Below are positions 5,840 through 5,851 of a DNA stretch of 5,851 bases, piece by piece. The stretch lies in contig JAIDNR010000260.1 of assembly GCA_029063695.1 (NCBI GenBank), positions 1 through 5,851 on the forward strand, written 5' to 3'. The translations under genes were made by a program, and so were the position numbers. The stretch is from Ruminococcus sp. (lineage in GTDB: Bacteria > Bacillota > Clostridia > Oscillospirales > Ruminococcaceae). The notes beneath the pieces were generated by a model that did no database searches, had not been told where the DNA came from, and saw only the letters and a program-made list of their open reading frames with translations. Numbering within the stretch: the first letter of the stretch is position 1; each line of letters begins with the position of its first letter.

Positions 5840-5851
5840 CATTGTCTGCAT

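Overview
The window looks like part of the chromosome of a fibre-degrading, cellulosome-forming Firmicute, most likely a Ruminococcus of the R. flavefaciens/R. champanellensis kind. The evidence is a secreted GH9 cellulase with a Ruminococcus-style dockerin, a GH16 domain very close to bacterial lichenases, Thr-rich linkers, Gram-positive ribosome binding sites and AT-rich spacers. The species cannot be fixed from this sequence alone.

All supported genes lie on the minus strand, so transcription runs from high to low coordinates. At the right end (5745-2518) is one large gene for a 1075-residue modular enzyme: signal peptide, CBM4-like module, GH9 Ig-like module, GH9 catalytic domain, dockerin, Thr/Pro linker and GH16 lichenase domain. 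A -10 box lies about 90 bases upstream, and its -35 partner would fall outside the window. The gene ends at a strong intrinsic terminator (2448-2483). Immediately after the terminator comes a near-consensus sigma-A promoter (2415-2443) that drives an AraC-family regulator (2391-1666). A 50-codon ORF overlaps the regulator's stop codon (1673-1521) and may be a coupled small gene.

The stretch 1520-1075 has no confidently called gene. It contains a weak hairpin, a Fur-box-like sequence, two short inverted repeats, and a 41-codon ORF that has a good Shine-Dalgarno sequence in front of ATA instead of ATG. At the left end (1074 to beyond position 1) is a secreted protein made almost entirely of ~20-residue cell-wall/choline-binding-type repeats; its C-terminus is outside the window.

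Working together, the large enzyme would be docked on a cellulosome through its internal dockerin and would attack cellulose (GH9) and mixed-linkage beta-glucan (GH16). The AraC protein is a plausible but unproven local regulator. The repeat protein is a surface or secreted binding protein whose link to the enzyme rests only on proximity.
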